64,000 bases of DNA from an uncultured Muribaculaceae bacterium (lineage in GTDB: Bacteria; Bacteroidota; Bacteroidia; Bacteroidales; Muribaculaceae): contig CALUMX010000003.1 of the NCBI GenBank assembly GCA_944321875.1, forward strand, positions 62,001 through 126,000, read 5' to 3'. The notes below the pieces were generated by a model. It was not told where the DNA came from. It was given only the letters and a program-made list of their open reading frames with translations, and did no database searches. Shown here one piece after another: positions 1 through 8,534 of this stretch. Numbering within the stretch: the first letter of the stretch is position 1; the number at the start of each line of letters is the position of its first letter. A program made the translations under genes and the position numbers.

Positions 1-1513
1 GCGCCTTGCCGGCAACGAGGCCGTTGGATGCGGATTTTGTATCGCCGATTTCGTTGCAGGAGTAGACCAGATACTGGTAAGCGGCGATGCGTGTGATTGT
101 CTCGTCGACAAACTCCGTGTTCTTGAGGCCTTCGGCTATCGTTTTATTGTCGGGCAGACGTACGATGCGGTAGGTGACGGTTTCCGGGTCGCAGAAGAGA
201 CCGTGTGCGCCGGTTTCCACCTTGTCCCATTGCAGGTGTACTGTCTTACATTCTTTACCGGGTGTGGCAATCAGATTTTTCACCATTGCAGGGAGGTCTA
301 CGCCGACGTATTGCTTAAGATATTCCTTAACGCCGTCGCCGTGGCTGTTGGAAGCGTAGATGACGTAGTTCCATTCGCCGTTGTCAGGCACGGTCGTGTC
401 CTTGTATTCCATTGCCGCACCGGGTTGAGTGGTGTCGATAGTGGTGAGGATTTGTCCGTTGCGCATGATGGTTACCGACGTGAGTTCGGTCAAGTCCTTG
501 TAGCCGAATGTCTGAGTCGGGTTCTTCCAGGAGATAGTCACCTCCAGCTTGCCTGTCTGGTCGGGAGCGAACTGGATGTCGGAAGGAGCTTGCGGAGTCT
601 CGTCGCCGTCGAGAACGAACGGGATGTAGAGACCGTAGAAAGCTGCACCTTCCGGATACTGGCCGATGGAGCCGCAGTTGTGGATGGTAGCGTTGCCGCT
701 CTCGTCGAAAGTGAAGCGGAAGAGCGGATAGAGACGGCTGTTGAAGTCGTAGCTGTTGCATGCCCAGTAGAGCGAGCCGTCGGTGTGGTCAAATTCGAGG
801 CTGTTGGCAGACATCGGAGAACCGTAGCCCGTTTCAAGTATGGTTGTAAGCTCGCCGGTCTGCTTGTTTAACTTGCAGAGTACACCGTTGTTGGTCATCG
901 CATAGAGTTGTCCCTCGTAGTTGCAGGCGATGGAGCTGCATGTTTGCGGGACTTTTACGATTTCGGTCATCTCTGCGGTCTGCAGGTCGATGGAGTAGAG
1001 TTGCTGCGAGCCCATCAGGAAGCCGAGCACATACATTGTCTTGTCGGCATAGGAATAGGTCATGTCTTGAAGACGCAGGGCGGTGCGCTCAGATTCGTCG
1101 GGGCTGTTGCTCCACGTTCCGATATCAGTGCGTTTGCCGGTTTTAAGGTCGATGGAGATGAATTGACCAGGCAGGGGAGGACCCATTTCCTGGTATTCAT
1201 AGACTGCTCCGTAGTAGACGCCGTCGGCAGCCGCACCGGCGTAGATACCTTCCATCCGGTCTGTACTGAACTCTTTGTCAAACGGGATAATCAGTTCTGT
1301 ATTTTGGACATTGTCGGTCCAGATAGTGCCGATTCCGTATTGTCCGCCGAAATCGTAAGAGTTAAGAAAGAAGCCATAGACTTTTCGGTGAGGAATGTCG
1401 CTCTCACTCTGGCTTGTTCTCATACTGTTGTTGGTCGCGTTAGTGGCGCTTGCAGTACCTGCCACTTGAAGCAACAGGGAAAGAACGAATAATACATGTA
1501 ATAGCTTTTTCAT
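1..1513 (-). CDS. Secreted fibronectin-III-like protein, 3' end cut by window edge
   Basis: Read on the minus strand from ATG at 1513, the frame stays open to base 1, giving over 500 residues with no stop. It starts with a clear signal peptide (MKKLLHVLFVLSLLLQ, then AGTASA). The middle half resembles a repeated-blade sensor or propeller region, with phrases such as LYSIDLQTAEMTEI and CKLNKQTGELTTI. The second half looks like fibronectin type III domains (ISWKNPTQTFG, HLQWDKVETG). No catalytic motif is visible. It is probably exported to the surface or periplasm; the C-terminus, which would show a sorting domain, lies outside the window. The neighbouring upstream gene is a TPR/HTH regulator read in the same direction. 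Function is not recognised. Confidence 0.75.
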   Translation of the reverse strand, partial: MKKLLHVLFVLSLLLQVAGTASATNATNNSMRTSQSESDIPHRKVYGFFLNSYDFGGQYGIGTIWTDNVQNTELIIPFDKEFSTDRMEGIYAGAAADGVYYGAVYEYQEMGPPLPGQFISIDLKTGKRTDIGTWSNSPDESERTALRLQDMTYSYADKTMYVLGFLMGSQQLYSIDLQTAEMTEIVKVPQTCSSIACNYEGQLYAMTNNGVLCKLNKQTGELTTILETGYGSPMSANSLEFDHTDGSLYWACNSYDFNSRLYPLFRFTFDESGNATIHNCGSIGQYPEGAAFYGLYIPFVLDGDETPQAPSDIQFAPDQTGKLEVTISWKNPTQTFGYKDLTELTSVTIMRNGQILTTIDTTQPGAAMEYKDTTVPDNGEWNYVIYASNSHGDGVKEYLKQYVGVDLPAMVKNLIATPGKECKTVHLQWDKVETGAHGLFCDPETVTYRIVRLPDNKTIAEGLKNTEFVDETITRIAAYQYLVYSCNEIGDTKSASNGLVAGKA

Positions 1514-1665
1514 AATATCATTTTTTGGTTGTTGATTTTACCCAAAGGAATAAAATTTAATCATAAATTGGAAAAAAGTGATATAATATTATTATCACTT
1601 AAACTGTAATTTGTTGATTGTTTGCGGCTTATAAGCAGGTTGGAAAAGTGCTATGTGATATGGTT

Positions 1666-3225
1666 TCAGAGCTTTTTCAGGAAATCCGAGATGGAAATAT
1701 TGTCCTTTATCTCCATTTTCTTGCGGATTTTTGACCGGATGTTGTTGATGCTCCGTTCCGAAAGATTGAGCACGTTGGAGATGTCCTTTGTCGAGAAATC
1801 AATCAGCAACATCGCACAGATGCGTTTTTCCGAAACAACAAGGTCGGGATATTTCTGGGAGATTTTCTGGATAAATTCGCTGTAATTCTCATCAATGTAG
1901 GCATAGATGGGAGTCTGAATGTCGTTGGTGAAACCTTCGTCGAGCTGCCGGGCAATGCGCTTCAGTTCCTTGCGTTGGGGATTGTCGGAGTCGGCTTCCA
2001 GCTTGCGGATGTCGGCAACGGCAGCGGATGCCACGTTTCGCATCTCGTGGTAATAGATGGCGAGATTGGTGATTTCCTTACGTTTCTGCACGAGCTTGCG
2101 GTTGAGCGTGTCCATGTCGGCTTTGGCGGCGCTCATTTTCTTCTTGCTCCGGCGGTAGACAAGCACCGCCACCGCCACAAACAGGCAGACGGCGCAGGCG
2201 AGCAGAATCTGGTTGCGGAGCGACTTTCCGCGCAGTTCCGCCATCTTCTGTTCGTGCATTTTCATATTGTAGATAAATTCCATGTCGCGTGCCTTCTGTT
2301 GCATGTCGTTGCTTTTCAGCGAGTCCTCGATGGCGAGGATGTCGCTATAGTGCTGTGCGGCAGTCTGAAAATCACCGTTTTCCATCGCTATTTGAGAAAT
2401 TCCTTTCAGAAAGCTGATGCGGTTGTCGATGCTCATCCCGGCGGTATCTCCGTTTTGCATACCTTGGACGAAGCATGCTTTTGCTTCCGCATGGCGGCCT
2501 TTTTCCAGTAGCAGTTCACCTTTTTTCAGCAGAAACTCCGTGCGATAGTTGCGGTTGATGATGGAGTCGGGGATTTCGGCCTCGATGCGGCGCAGCGTCG
2601 ACAGTCCCTTGTCGGGATTTCCCGACAGGTTGTGCAGCTTGGCGAGGTTGAGAAGGGTGACAAGTTGCAGCGTCAGGTTGCCTTGGCTGACGCTCATGTC
2701 GTAGATTTCCTGGAAAATCCGCACGCTCGTAGCATAGTCTTTCTTCTGCGCGTGGTTGATGGCAATCGTGCCCATCGTCTTAATCAGGTTGAACGTATCC
2801 TTCTGCGAGGCATAGTATTCCCGTGCCTTCTCGAGATAGGAGGTGGCATTGAGCGTGTTGTTGAGCGAGGTGTAGATGGAGCCGAGGAGCCGGTACAGCT
2901 CAGCGGTTTGCTCGTCTGAATTCTGCTTACCGCTTATTTCCAGCGCCTTGTGAGCGTGTTCGAGTGCCATGTCGTATTTTCCCATCGCCGACATACTTCT
3001 TGCCAGGTCAATGTAGCCTTGCAGAATCATGCCGTTGTCGTTGAGGCGGTTACCGATTTCGATTTCCTTATAGGCGCATTGGGCGTCGTCGGAAGGAAGT
3101 TTATTGTAGTGCGTGATGCAAGTGCGGCATGAATCGTAGGTTTGCATCAGCGCTTCTTTTTGCTTTTTGCTGGGATTGGAGATACTCAGCAGGATGGCAA
3201 GCGAAAGAATGGAAAATAGTTTCAC
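1666..3225 (-). CDS. TPR - transmembrane - HTH transcriptional regulator (paralog 1)
   Basis: A 519-residue protein starting at GTG (3225). An N-terminal signal sequence (KLFSILSLAILLSIS) is followed by about seven tetratricopeptide-like helical repeats (residues 30-320), one membrane helix near 335-355 (NQILLACAVCLFVAVAVLVY), a coiled coil, and a C-terminal LuxR/FixJ-like helix-turn-helix (VSEKRICAMLLIDFSTKDIS, then LNLSERSINNIRSKIRKKM). This plan suggests a one-component regulator that senses outside the cytoplasm through TPRs and binds DNA inside. It shares the plan and the RKKM-type ending with the genes at 23059 and 40123. It lies just upstream of the secreted FN3 protein on the same strand, a plausible target. 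The ligand is unknown. Confidence 0.85.
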   Translation of the reverse strand: MKLFSILSLAILLSISNPSKKQKEALMQTYDSCRTCITHYNKLPSDDAQCAYKEIEIGNRLNDNGMILQGYIDLARSMSAMGKYDMALEHAHKALEISGKQNSDEQTAELYRLLGSIYTSLNNTLNATSYLEKAREYYASQKDTFNLIKTMGTIAINHAQKKDYATSVRIFQEIYDMSVSQGNLTLQLVTLLNLAKLHNLSGNPDKGLSTLRRIEAEIPDSIINRNYRTEFLLKKGELLLEKGRHAEAKACFVQGMQNGDTAGMSIDNRISFLKGISQIAMENGDFQTAAQHYSDILAIEDSLKSNDMQQKARDMEFIYNMKMHEQKMAELRGKSLRNQILLACAVCLFVAVAVLVYRRSKKKMSAAKADMDTLNRKLVQKRKEITNLAIYYHEMRNVASAAVADIRKLEADSDNPQRKELKRIARQLDEGFTNDIQTPIYAYIDENYSEFIQKISQKYPDLVVSEKRICAMLLIDFSTKDISNVLNLSERSINNIRSKIRKKMEIKDNISISDFLKKL

Positions 3226-3287
3226 TTGTATTATGATGATTGATGGTTAACAATAAAAATAGGAAGAACATGCTTGTCCTGTCAAGG

Positions 3288-3312
3288 CAAAGATACAATA
3301 AAAGATACAATA
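3288..3312 (-). promoter_or_regulatory. Duplicated -7 box ahead of TPR/HTH regulator
   Basis: On the plus strand AAAGATACAATA occurs twice head to tail (3289-3300, 3301-3312). Read on the minus strand this yields TATCTTTT followed by TATCTTTG (3288-3295), two candidate -7 boxes 12 bases apart in front of the gene that starts at 3225. No good -33 match is visible. Confidence 0.45.
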
Positions 3313-3375
3313 TTTTTATGAAAGGGAGTGGTTTTTTGTGGTAATTTTGGAAAAGGAGGAAGCCGGAAACGACAG

Positions 3376-3427
3376 CCGGCAGCAAGGAGCCGGGGCTTGT
3401 ATGCCGTTCTCCTTGCTGCCGGTTTTT
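3376..3427. terminator. Strong hairpin downstream of GH43 gene
   Basis: A 14-base perfect stem, CCGGCAGCAAGGAG (3376-3389) with its complement at 3409-3422. The T run (3423-3427) follows on the plus strand only. On the minus strand, where the GH43 transcript ends, there is no U tract, so it may act as an RNA end-stabilising hairpin. Confidence 0.55.
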
Positions 3428-3463
3428 GCCGTTTTGCCGCCGGATGAGGCGCTTTTCGCAAGA

Positions 3464-5209
3464 TTATTCGCTCATGGCGCGTACCCATTCCGACGTGCCG
3501 TTCTCGTTGATGGCCTCGATGGCGAAATAGTAAGGGCTTAGCTTGTCCATGACCTTGAAGTAGTATTCGGTCGAACCGTAGACCATGACGCAGTTGTAGA
3601 GCTTGTCCTTCTCAACGCCGTAGTAGATGTTGTAGGCATAGGCGTTGTCGACGGCTTTCCATTTGAGCCATGCGTTGCGGCGGTCTTTCGGCGTGCGCAG
3701 GATGATGAAGTTCTCCACCTTGTCCGGCTTCTCACCGTTACCCTTGCCGAAGACGCGGAAGCCTGACAGTGCGAATTTGCCTGACGGCATGTGGATGTTC
3801 TCCATCTTCAGGTAGCGGGCGCGGACCGGAGTGGCGAGCTCTACGTAGTCGTGGGGCACGTCCTTGTCGTTGCGGCTTTTGTCGACAATTTTCTTCCAGC
3901 GTTTGCCGTCGTTGGAGGCATAGATGACGTATTGGTGGCAGATGCCTTCCGGATGTCCGGCAAACTCAGCGTCCTGGTCGGCGTAGTTGATTTGGATGGC
4001 GTTGACGGTCGACACTTCGCCGAGGTCGGAGACAATCCATTCACCCTTGTCGCCCGACTTGGCGCTCCAGTAGGTCTTTACGCTCTCGTCGACGAGGTAG
4101 TTGGCATGGTAGCCGCCGAGGGTGGACGATACGGTCACCGGCTTGTTGTAGTTGAGCAGCATCCAGCCCGTGAAACGGCTCTCGAGGTGGTTCTCCTTGC
4201 CGTCGGGCAGGTAGTGGGGATAGTCGCCGAAGGCGGTGTTGCAGTACATCTGGTCGTCGGCATCGAATCCGGCAGGCCAGAAGCCGATGCGGCGCTCAAA
4301 ATTGTTCTTGACGCTGACGGCCATCGTGGCAACGTGCCAGTAGTTGCCCCATTTATCCTGGAATGTGGAGCCATGGCCTGCGCCGCGGATAAATCCGCCT
4401 GCCTTGATGCTGAGCGGTAGCGGCTGATGCTCAAAATGTCCGAGCGGACTGTCGCCCACGGTCACGCCGTCGGCATAATGGCTGAACTCCGTGCCGGGTC
4501 CGCCCCATTGGAGATAGTACTTGCCGTTGTGCTTGGTCATCCATGCGCCCTCGATAAACGGGTCGAGGAACGTGTTGTCGAGATATTCGCCGAAGCGGTG
4601 CCATCCGAATCGCTCGTCGTCGCAGAGCAGCATCGGCTTGCGGTCGCCGATGGGCTTGAAGGTTTTGGTGTCGATTTCGACGCCGAAGATGGGATAGACG
4701 TTGCTACTGCCGTTATACATGTAGAGGCGGCCGTCGTCGTCGACGAAGAATGCCGGGTCCCAGCCTCCGATTTCAAGCCGCTCGGTGGCTTTCTCCCATT
4801 TTCCGGCTTTCGGGTCGGAGCTTCGCCAGATGGGGAAGTCGGATGTGTAGGTAGAGCCGAACACGTAGAGCGAGTCGCCCATCACCCACGCCGCCGGTGC
4901 GCAGATGTCTTCTTCCTTTTGCGTCTCCGGGGTGAGGAAGCTGTGGCGGACAAAGTTCCAGTTGGCAAGGTCCGTACTCCACCAGTAGCCGGTCTGGTTG
5001 GTGCTGAAAAGGTAATAGTCGCCTTTGTACATCAGCATGACGGGGTCGGCCGTTGCGCGGTGGTTGCCGTTTGACAGGTTCTGATAGGCCGGCGCATAGC
5101 CGTAGTCGAGATTGATAGGATTGCAGTAGGTCCGCGTGCTGTTTTGGGCCTGAATGCCTCCCGCGGCCATCAGAGCGGAGAGGGCGGCCAGTTTAAGTTT
5201 GTTCATCAT
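3464..5209 (-). CDS. Glycoside hydrolase family 43 protein with F5/8-type C domain
   Basis: A 581-residue secreted enzyme with a signal peptide (MMNKLKLAALSALMAAGGIQAQ). Residues about 45-340 form the GH43 five-bladed propeller, with the expected acidic residues visible: Asp55 in ATADPVML (general base), Asp in GGWDPAFF (pKa modulator) and Glu in PFIEGAWM (general acid). Residues about 350-490 look like a galactose-binding F5/8-type C module (DLGEVSTVNAIQINYADQD), and the last 80 residues resemble a fibronectin III domain. GH43 enzymes cleave arabinose- or xylose-containing plant glycans; the exact bond cannot be told here. No SusC/SusD pair is adjacent, so it is not in a classical polysaccharide utilisation locus. 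Confidence 0.9.
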   Translation of the reverse strand: MMNKLKLAALSALMAAGGIQAQNSTRTYCNPINLDYGYAPAYQNLSNGNHRATADPVMLMYKGDYYLFSTNQTGYWWSTDLANWNFVRHSFLTPETQKEEDICAPAAWVMGDSLYVFGSTYTSDFPIWRSSDPKAGKWEKATERLEIGGWDPAFFVDDDGRLYMYNGSSNVYPIFGVEIDTKTFKPIGDRKPMLLCDDERFGWHRFGEYLDNTFLDPFIEGAWMTKHNGKYYLQWGGPGTEFSHYADGVTVGDSPLGHFEHQPLPLSIKAGGFIRGAGHGSTFQDKWGNYWHVATMAVSVKNNFERRIGFWPAGFDADDQMYCNTAFGDYPHYLPDGKENHLESRFTGWMLLNYNKPVTVSSTLGGYHANYLVDESVKTYWSAKSGDKGEWIVSDLGEVSTVNAIQINYADQDAEFAGHPEGICHQYVIYASNDGKRWKKIVDKSRNDKDVPHDYVELATPVRARYLKMENIHMPSGKFALSGFRVFGKGNGEKPDKVENFIILRTPKDRRNAWLKWKAVDNAYAYNIYYGVEKDKLYNCVMVYGSTEYYFKVMDKLSPYYFAIEAINENGTSEWVRAMSE

Positions 5210-5286
5210 AGAAGTTAAGTTTGTAGGAATGGTAAATTAAAAGGATATTCTATTCGTAGGTAGTAGGTTACTGAGCGGGAAAAAGA

Positions 5287-5315
5287 AACTCCGATGCCGT
5301 CTGTGCATCGGAGTT
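5287..5315 (-). terminator. Terminator of hpt-adk operon
   Basis: Stem AACTCCGATGC with its complement GCATCGGAGTT and a 7-base loop. On the minus strand it is followed by TTTCTTTTT, so it ends transcription coming from adk. Confidence 0.75.
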
Positions 5316-5345
5316 CTCTGTTGTATCGTTAGTAATTGGGGAGAA

Positions 5346-5927
5346 TCAGCGTCCGCACTTTTCCTTGATGGCTGCCTTGATGCGGTCGAAAATCTCTTCG
5401 ACTGTGCCTGTTCCCTTAATACCAAGGAAGTCGCCCTGTTTCTGGTAGAATTCCTGGAGCGGGAGAGTCTGTGAGTGGTAAACTTCAAGACGCTTGTTGA
5501 TAGTCTCGAGGTTGTCGTCGCTGCGGCCGGAATCCTGTCCGCGCTTGAGCAGGCGAGTGATGAGCTCTTCATCGTCAACTTGCAGACCTACGACAGCGTC
5601 AACCTTTGCGCCGCGCTCAGCCAGCATGGTGTTGAGAGCCTGAGCCTGTGGGATTGTACGTGGGAATCCGTCGAAGATTACACCGTCGCGAGCTTCCGGC
5701 GTGTTGTCGAGGATGTCGGCGAGAATGCTAATCATCAACTCGTCAGGGATAAGGCTACCCTTTGAGATGTAGCTTTCTGCTGTTTTACCCAACTCTGTGC
5801 CACGGGCGATGTGGCTGCGGAGCACGTCGCCTGTAGAAATGTGGAACAGGCCGTAGTGCTTGATCAAATTTTCACTCTGGGTGCCCTTGCCTGAGCCCGG
5901 AGCACCAAAAATTACGATATTGAACAT
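5346..5927 (-). CDS. adk: Adenylate kinase
   Basis: A 193-residue cytoplasmic enzyme that interconverts AMP plus ATP and two ADP. The P-loop GAPGSGKGT is at residues 8-16; the NMP-binding region (HISTGDVLR) and FDGFPRT follow. The LID is short (RGQDSGRSDD) without zinc cysteines, which explains a length below the usual 210-220 residues of long-type enzymes and is common in Bacteroidetes. It lies 41 bases downstream of hpt on the same strand and is followed by a terminator, so the two purine genes probably form one operon. Confidence 0.97.
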   Translation of the reverse strand: MFNIVIFGAPGSGKGTQSENLIKHYGLFHISTGDVLRSHIARGTELGKTAESYISKGSLIPDELMISILADILDNTPEARDGVIFDGFPRTIPQAQALNTMLAERGAKVDAVVGLQVDDEELITRLLKRGQDSGRSDDNLETINKRLEVYHSQTLPLQEFYQKQGDFLGIKGTGTVEEIFDRIKAAIKEKCGR

Positions 5928-5968
5928 TGTATTGTAGATTTATTTTGTGTATGACCTAAATTAAGTTG

Positions 5969-6511
5969 TTAGAGGCTGTTTTCGAGAATATAGATGTCTT
6001 TGAGGTTGCGGGCCTGCTCGTCGAGGTCAAGACCGTAGCCGAGAATGAATTTTGAGGGAATCTCAAAGCAGCAGTAGTCCACCTTCACATCCACCTTTGC
6101 GGAGTCGGGTTTTTGCAGCAGGGTGGCGAACTTGATGTCGGCCGGATTCTTCTTGCGGATTTCCTCTACGAGTTTTACAGCCGTATAGCCGGTGTCGACG
6201 ATGTCTTCAACGATGATGACCGTGCGGCCGGTGATGTCGTTGTTGAGGCCAAGCAGTTGCTTTACGCATCCGGTTGATTCGGTGCCGCAGTACGATTTGA
6301 AGCGGATGAAGTCGATTTCGGCAGGGAAGTCGATTTCACGGAACAAGTCGGCAGCGAAGATGAAAGCGCCGTTGAGGACGCAGACAAACAGCGGATTCTT
6401 TCCGCAACAATCGTTCTTGATTTGCAGGGCGATTTCTTTGATACGCGCTTGGATTCTGTCGTTTGTGATGTAGGGTACAAACGTTTTGTCGTCGATTATT
6501 ACCTTTTCCAT
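5969..6511 (-). CDS. hpt: Hypoxanthine phosphoribosyltransferase
   Basis: A 180-residue purine-salvage enzyme that joins hypoxanthine (or guanine) to PRPP. The diagnostic PRPP-binding loop [11 protein letters not shown] is at residues about 96-106, with upstream [16 protein letters not shown] and downstream [15 protein letters not shown] as in type I Hpt. Length is normal. It is the first gene of an hpt-adk operon; a sigma-ABfr promoter lies 18 bases upstream. Confidence 0.96.
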   Translation of the reverse strand: MEKVIIDDKTFVPYITNDRIQARIKEIALQIKNDCCGKNPLFVCVLNGAFIFAADLFREIDFPAEIDFIRFKSYCGTESTGCVKQLLGLNNDITGRTVIIVEDIVDTGYTAVKLVEEIRKKNPADIKFATLLQKPDSAKVDVKVDYCCFEIPSKFILGYGLDLDEQARNLKDIYILENSL

Positions 6512-6529
6512 AAAAGTTTAAATATTTCG

Positions 6530-6559
6530 CAAATTTACTAATATTTGGCTACATTGCAA
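6530..6559 (-). promoter_or_regulatory. Promoter of hpt-adk
   Basis: On the minus strand a -33 TTG (6557-6559), 19 bases, then TAAATTTG (6530-6537), matching the Bacteroidetes TAnnTTTG -7 box, 18 bases before the hpt ATG. Confidence 0.65.
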
Positions 6560-6651
6560 GGCCGTACCGTCATTTTTTTCTGAAGGAGGAAAAAACGGCG
6601 GCAGGAGGTGCCTTTTGTGCATTTTTGCAGGCGTTGCGATGTGCCTCCCGC

Positions 6652-6659
6652 TATCTTTG
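6652..6659 (+). promoter_or_regulatory. -7 promoter box of unknown gene
   Basis: TATCTTTG, a perfect TAnnTTTG match, 14 bases before ATG 6674. It supports both the reality and the start of that gene. The -33 match is poor. Confidence 0.5.
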
Positions 6660-6673
6660 GCGGAAAAAGAGGT

Positions 6674-7231
6674 ATGGAAAATTCGAAAATACTCCGTTTT
6701 ACGGAAAAGGAAATGATTGAGGAATGGAAACTGCGGAAGCGGCTGGTCGGCGGCGAGCGCGAATGCGGCGTGGAGCGGGACGATGCGGTCGATGTCGATG
6801 CGATATTGCTGCGCGAGATTAATGCCTGGTACGAGCGGCTGCTGGCCGAGGCGCCGGCTGAATGCCTGCCGGTGAGGGATATTGCGCAGGAGGTGGAAAT
6901 GACGGTCGGGGCAGACGGCGTGGCTGAAATCCGTCTGCCGGATTGCTGTGTGCGACCCTTGTCGCTGAGGTTGCCGGGGTGGTCGGCGGCGGTCTCCCGG
7001 TTTGTGACGCCCACGTCGGCAGAGGCGGAGCGTCAGCGGCATCCGTTACTGAGGCGGGGAGTGCAGCGGCCGGTCTGCGTAGGGGAACGCGGCAGGATTA
7101 CGGCGTATTGTACGCTTCCTTCAGCTACCCGTCCGGAATTGCTGGAGGCCGTATGCCGTCCGTCAGCAGGAAGCTACGAACTGACAGAAAGAGCGTGGAG
7201 CGTGTATCCCGAATACTTTCCACCGGCATGA
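6674..7231 (+). CDS. Hypothetical protein, divergent from hpt
   Basis: A 185-residue protein that I do not recognise. The frame is open further upstream (to 6608), but ATG 6674 is chosen because a perfect -7 box sits at 6652-6659. The N-terminal third is charged and helical (FTEKEMIEEWKLRKRL), the rest is richer in proline, arginine and glycine; no signal peptide, membrane helix or cysteine cluster stands out. An overlapping minus-strand frame (6518-7042) exists but has a less protein-like composition. It ends 97 bases before an AraC-type regulator on the same strand. Confidence 0.6.
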   Translation: MENSKILRFTEKEMIEEWKLRKRLVGGERECGVERDDAVDVDAILLREINAWYERLLAEAPAECLPVRDIAQEVEMTVGADGVAEIRLPDCCVRPLSLRLPGWSAAVSRFVTPTSAEAERQRHPLLRRGVQRPVCVGERGRITAYCTLPSATRPELLEAVCRPSAGSYELTERAWSVYPEYFPPA

Positions 7232-7292
7232 ATTTGATGTCGGATAAGCGAAAAAAGTCGCTTAAAATGCTGAAAAGTTGGAATATTTATCT

Positions 7293-7300
7293 TATTTTTG
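7293..7300 (+). promoter_or_regulatory. -7 promoter box of AraC-type gene
   Basis: TATTTTTG, a TAnnTTTG match 28 bases before the start at 7329; no convincing -33 element at the right distance. Confidence 0.4.
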
Positions 7301-7328
7301 CTACAAACAATAAATAGACCTAAGTGAC

Positions 7329-8255
7329 ATGCCTATGGATGTTTTAGCATCAAAAGAAATACCTCGGTTGTCGATTGACAAGATTGTTTCTATTTTCGGG
7401 AAGGAGGACCAGGACGCCTATCTCCCGGGGCTGTTGATTGGCGAGCGATGCTCAAAGGGGACAAAAATTGAGAATCTCTCGTTTGTTCATCCTTTCAGTA
7501 TTGATGCCTTCATATTGGTTTTGTGTATTGATGGGACAGCTACCATATCGACAAATATCAGCGATTTCACATTGCAACCACGGTCGCTCTACATCAATTT
7601 CCCGGGACAGATTATGAGTCTGGCCTCGGTCGACAATTGCCGGGTAAAGGTAGTGGCTGTCGACCTTGAGTTTATCCGGACAATGAACCTCGACATCAAG
7701 CCGGTGGCTCAAAAACTGTTGGATTTGAAATATGCCCAGCAGATGGAGCTGAGCGATTCCTCTTTTGCGGAGTCTATCAGTCTGGTCGATGCGATATACT
7801 ACGAACTTATCAACAACGGGCAGGATTCTGTCACTAACGATATTCTGCGCTGCCTGCTGGCGGCTCTTTTCCTGAAAATCGGACGTGCGATTGACGCCAA
7901 TCAGTCGGGAAAACTCGTTGACCAGGATGCCTTCAACAAGAATGCCGGCTACTTCAAGGAGTTTATGATTATTCTCAGTCAGAATTTTAAGAAGGAGCGT
8001 TCCGTGGGATTCTATGCAGAGCAGATGCACCTGTCGCCGAAATACTTTACGACGCTTATCAAGCGGGCGAGCGGACAGACGGCGGCCGAATGGATTAATC
8101 ACTATGTGATTCTGGAGGCGAAGAATCTGTTGAAGTATTCGACGATGAACGTGCAGGAGATAGCCTATAGCCTGAACTTTCCCAACCAATCGTTCTTTGG
8201 AAAGTATTTCAAGCATCACACCGGTATGACACCGAGCGAGTATAAACGCTTGTAA
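7329..8255 (+). CDS. AraC family transcriptional regulator
   Basis: A 308-residue DNA-binding protein. The N-terminal 200 residues form a cupin-like sensor domain (RSLYINFPGQIMSL); the C-terminal 100 residues are a double helix-turn-helix of the AraC/XylS type, with FYAEQMHLSPKYFTTLIKRA as the first recognition region and FGKYFKHHTGMTPSEYKRL as the family signature. There is no receiver or membrane part, so it should act as a soluble one-component regulator. It follows the unknown gene at 6674 but has its own promoter box. Its target is not evident; candidates are the adjacent genes. Confidence 0.93.
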   Translation: MPMDVLASKEIPRLSIDKIVSIFGKEDQDAYLPGLLIGERCSKGTKIENLSFVHPFSIDAFILVLCIDGTATISTNISDFTLQPRSLYINFPGQIMSLASVDNCRVKVVAVDLEFIRTMNLDIKPVAQKLLDLKYAQQMELSDSSFAESISLVDAIYYELINNGQDSVTNDILRCLLAALFLKIGRAIDANQSGKLVDQDAFNKNAGYFKEFMIILSQNFKKERSVGFYAEQMHLSPKYFTTLIKRASGQTAAEWINHYVILEAKNLLKYSTMNVQEIAYSLNFPNQSFFGKYFKHHTGMTPSEYKRL

Positions 8256-8285
8256 ATGATTTGATGAAAATAAATAGATGATTTT

Positions 8286-8317
8286 TTTGGCAAATCAAAA
8301 AAAGTTGTCTACCTTTG
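8286..8317 (+). promoter_or_regulatory. Promoter of tRNA-Pro
   Basis: TTTG (8286-8289), a 20-base spacer, and TACCTTTG (8310-8317): a full sigma-ABfr promoter ending 10 bases before the mature tRNA. Confidence 0.75.
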
Positions 8318-8327
8318 TGCCCACAAT

Positions 8328-8402
8328 CGGGGCGTAGCTCAGTCCGGTTAGAGTACACGTCTGGGGGGCGTGTGGTCGCTGGTTCGAATCCAGTCACCCC
8401 GA
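8328..8402 (+). tRNA. tRNA-Pro (GGG)
   Basis: A 75-base cloverleaf: acceptor CGGGGCG/CACCCCG, D arm GCTC..GAGT, anticodon stem CACGT/GCGTG around loop CTGGGGG (anticodon GGG), T arm GCTGG TTCGAAT CCAGT and discriminator A. CCA is not encoded. The sixth acceptor pair is a C-A mismatch. It reads CCC/CCU codons. Confidence 0.95.
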
Positions 8403-8414
8403 CAACTGAAAATA

Positions 8415-8448
8415 AAGGAGTTAAGTCGTTTGACTTGACTCCTTTTTT
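8415..8448 (+). terminator. Terminator of tRNA-Pro
   Basis: Stem AAGGAGTTAAGTC (8415-8427) paired with 8432-8444 (one G-U), ending in a T run. It lies 12 bases after the tRNA. Confidence 0.8.
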
Positions 8449-8504
8449 ATTTATGAATTATTGTTTGATATTCTTCTCTATCTATGAAATGTGTTAAAAA
8501 GATA

Positions 8505-8527
8505 ATGGCAACCTTTGAGGTTGCCAT
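8505..8527 (-). terminator. Terminator of DUF1016 gene
   Basis: Perfect 10-base stem ATGGCAACCT/AGGTTGCCAT with a 3-base loop, followed on the minus strand by TATCTTTTT; 7 bases after the nuclease-like gene. Confidence 0.75.
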
Positions 8528-8534
8528 ATTGCTT

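Noticed and set aside
203-871. Long plus-strand open frame opposite the FN3 protein
   Set aside because: Composition is that of the reverse frame of a real gene (Val/Gly/Arg-rich); the minus-strand frame has a signal peptide and domain structure.
6518-7042. Minus-strand frame overlapping the unknown gene at 6674
   Set aside because: Overlaps the hpt promoter and has His/Pro/Arg-rich shadow composition; the plus frame has a -7 box at the right place.
8328-8402. tRNA-Pro as an attachment site with a matching direct repeat
   Set aside because: No second copy of the tRNA 3' end or integrase was found nearby.
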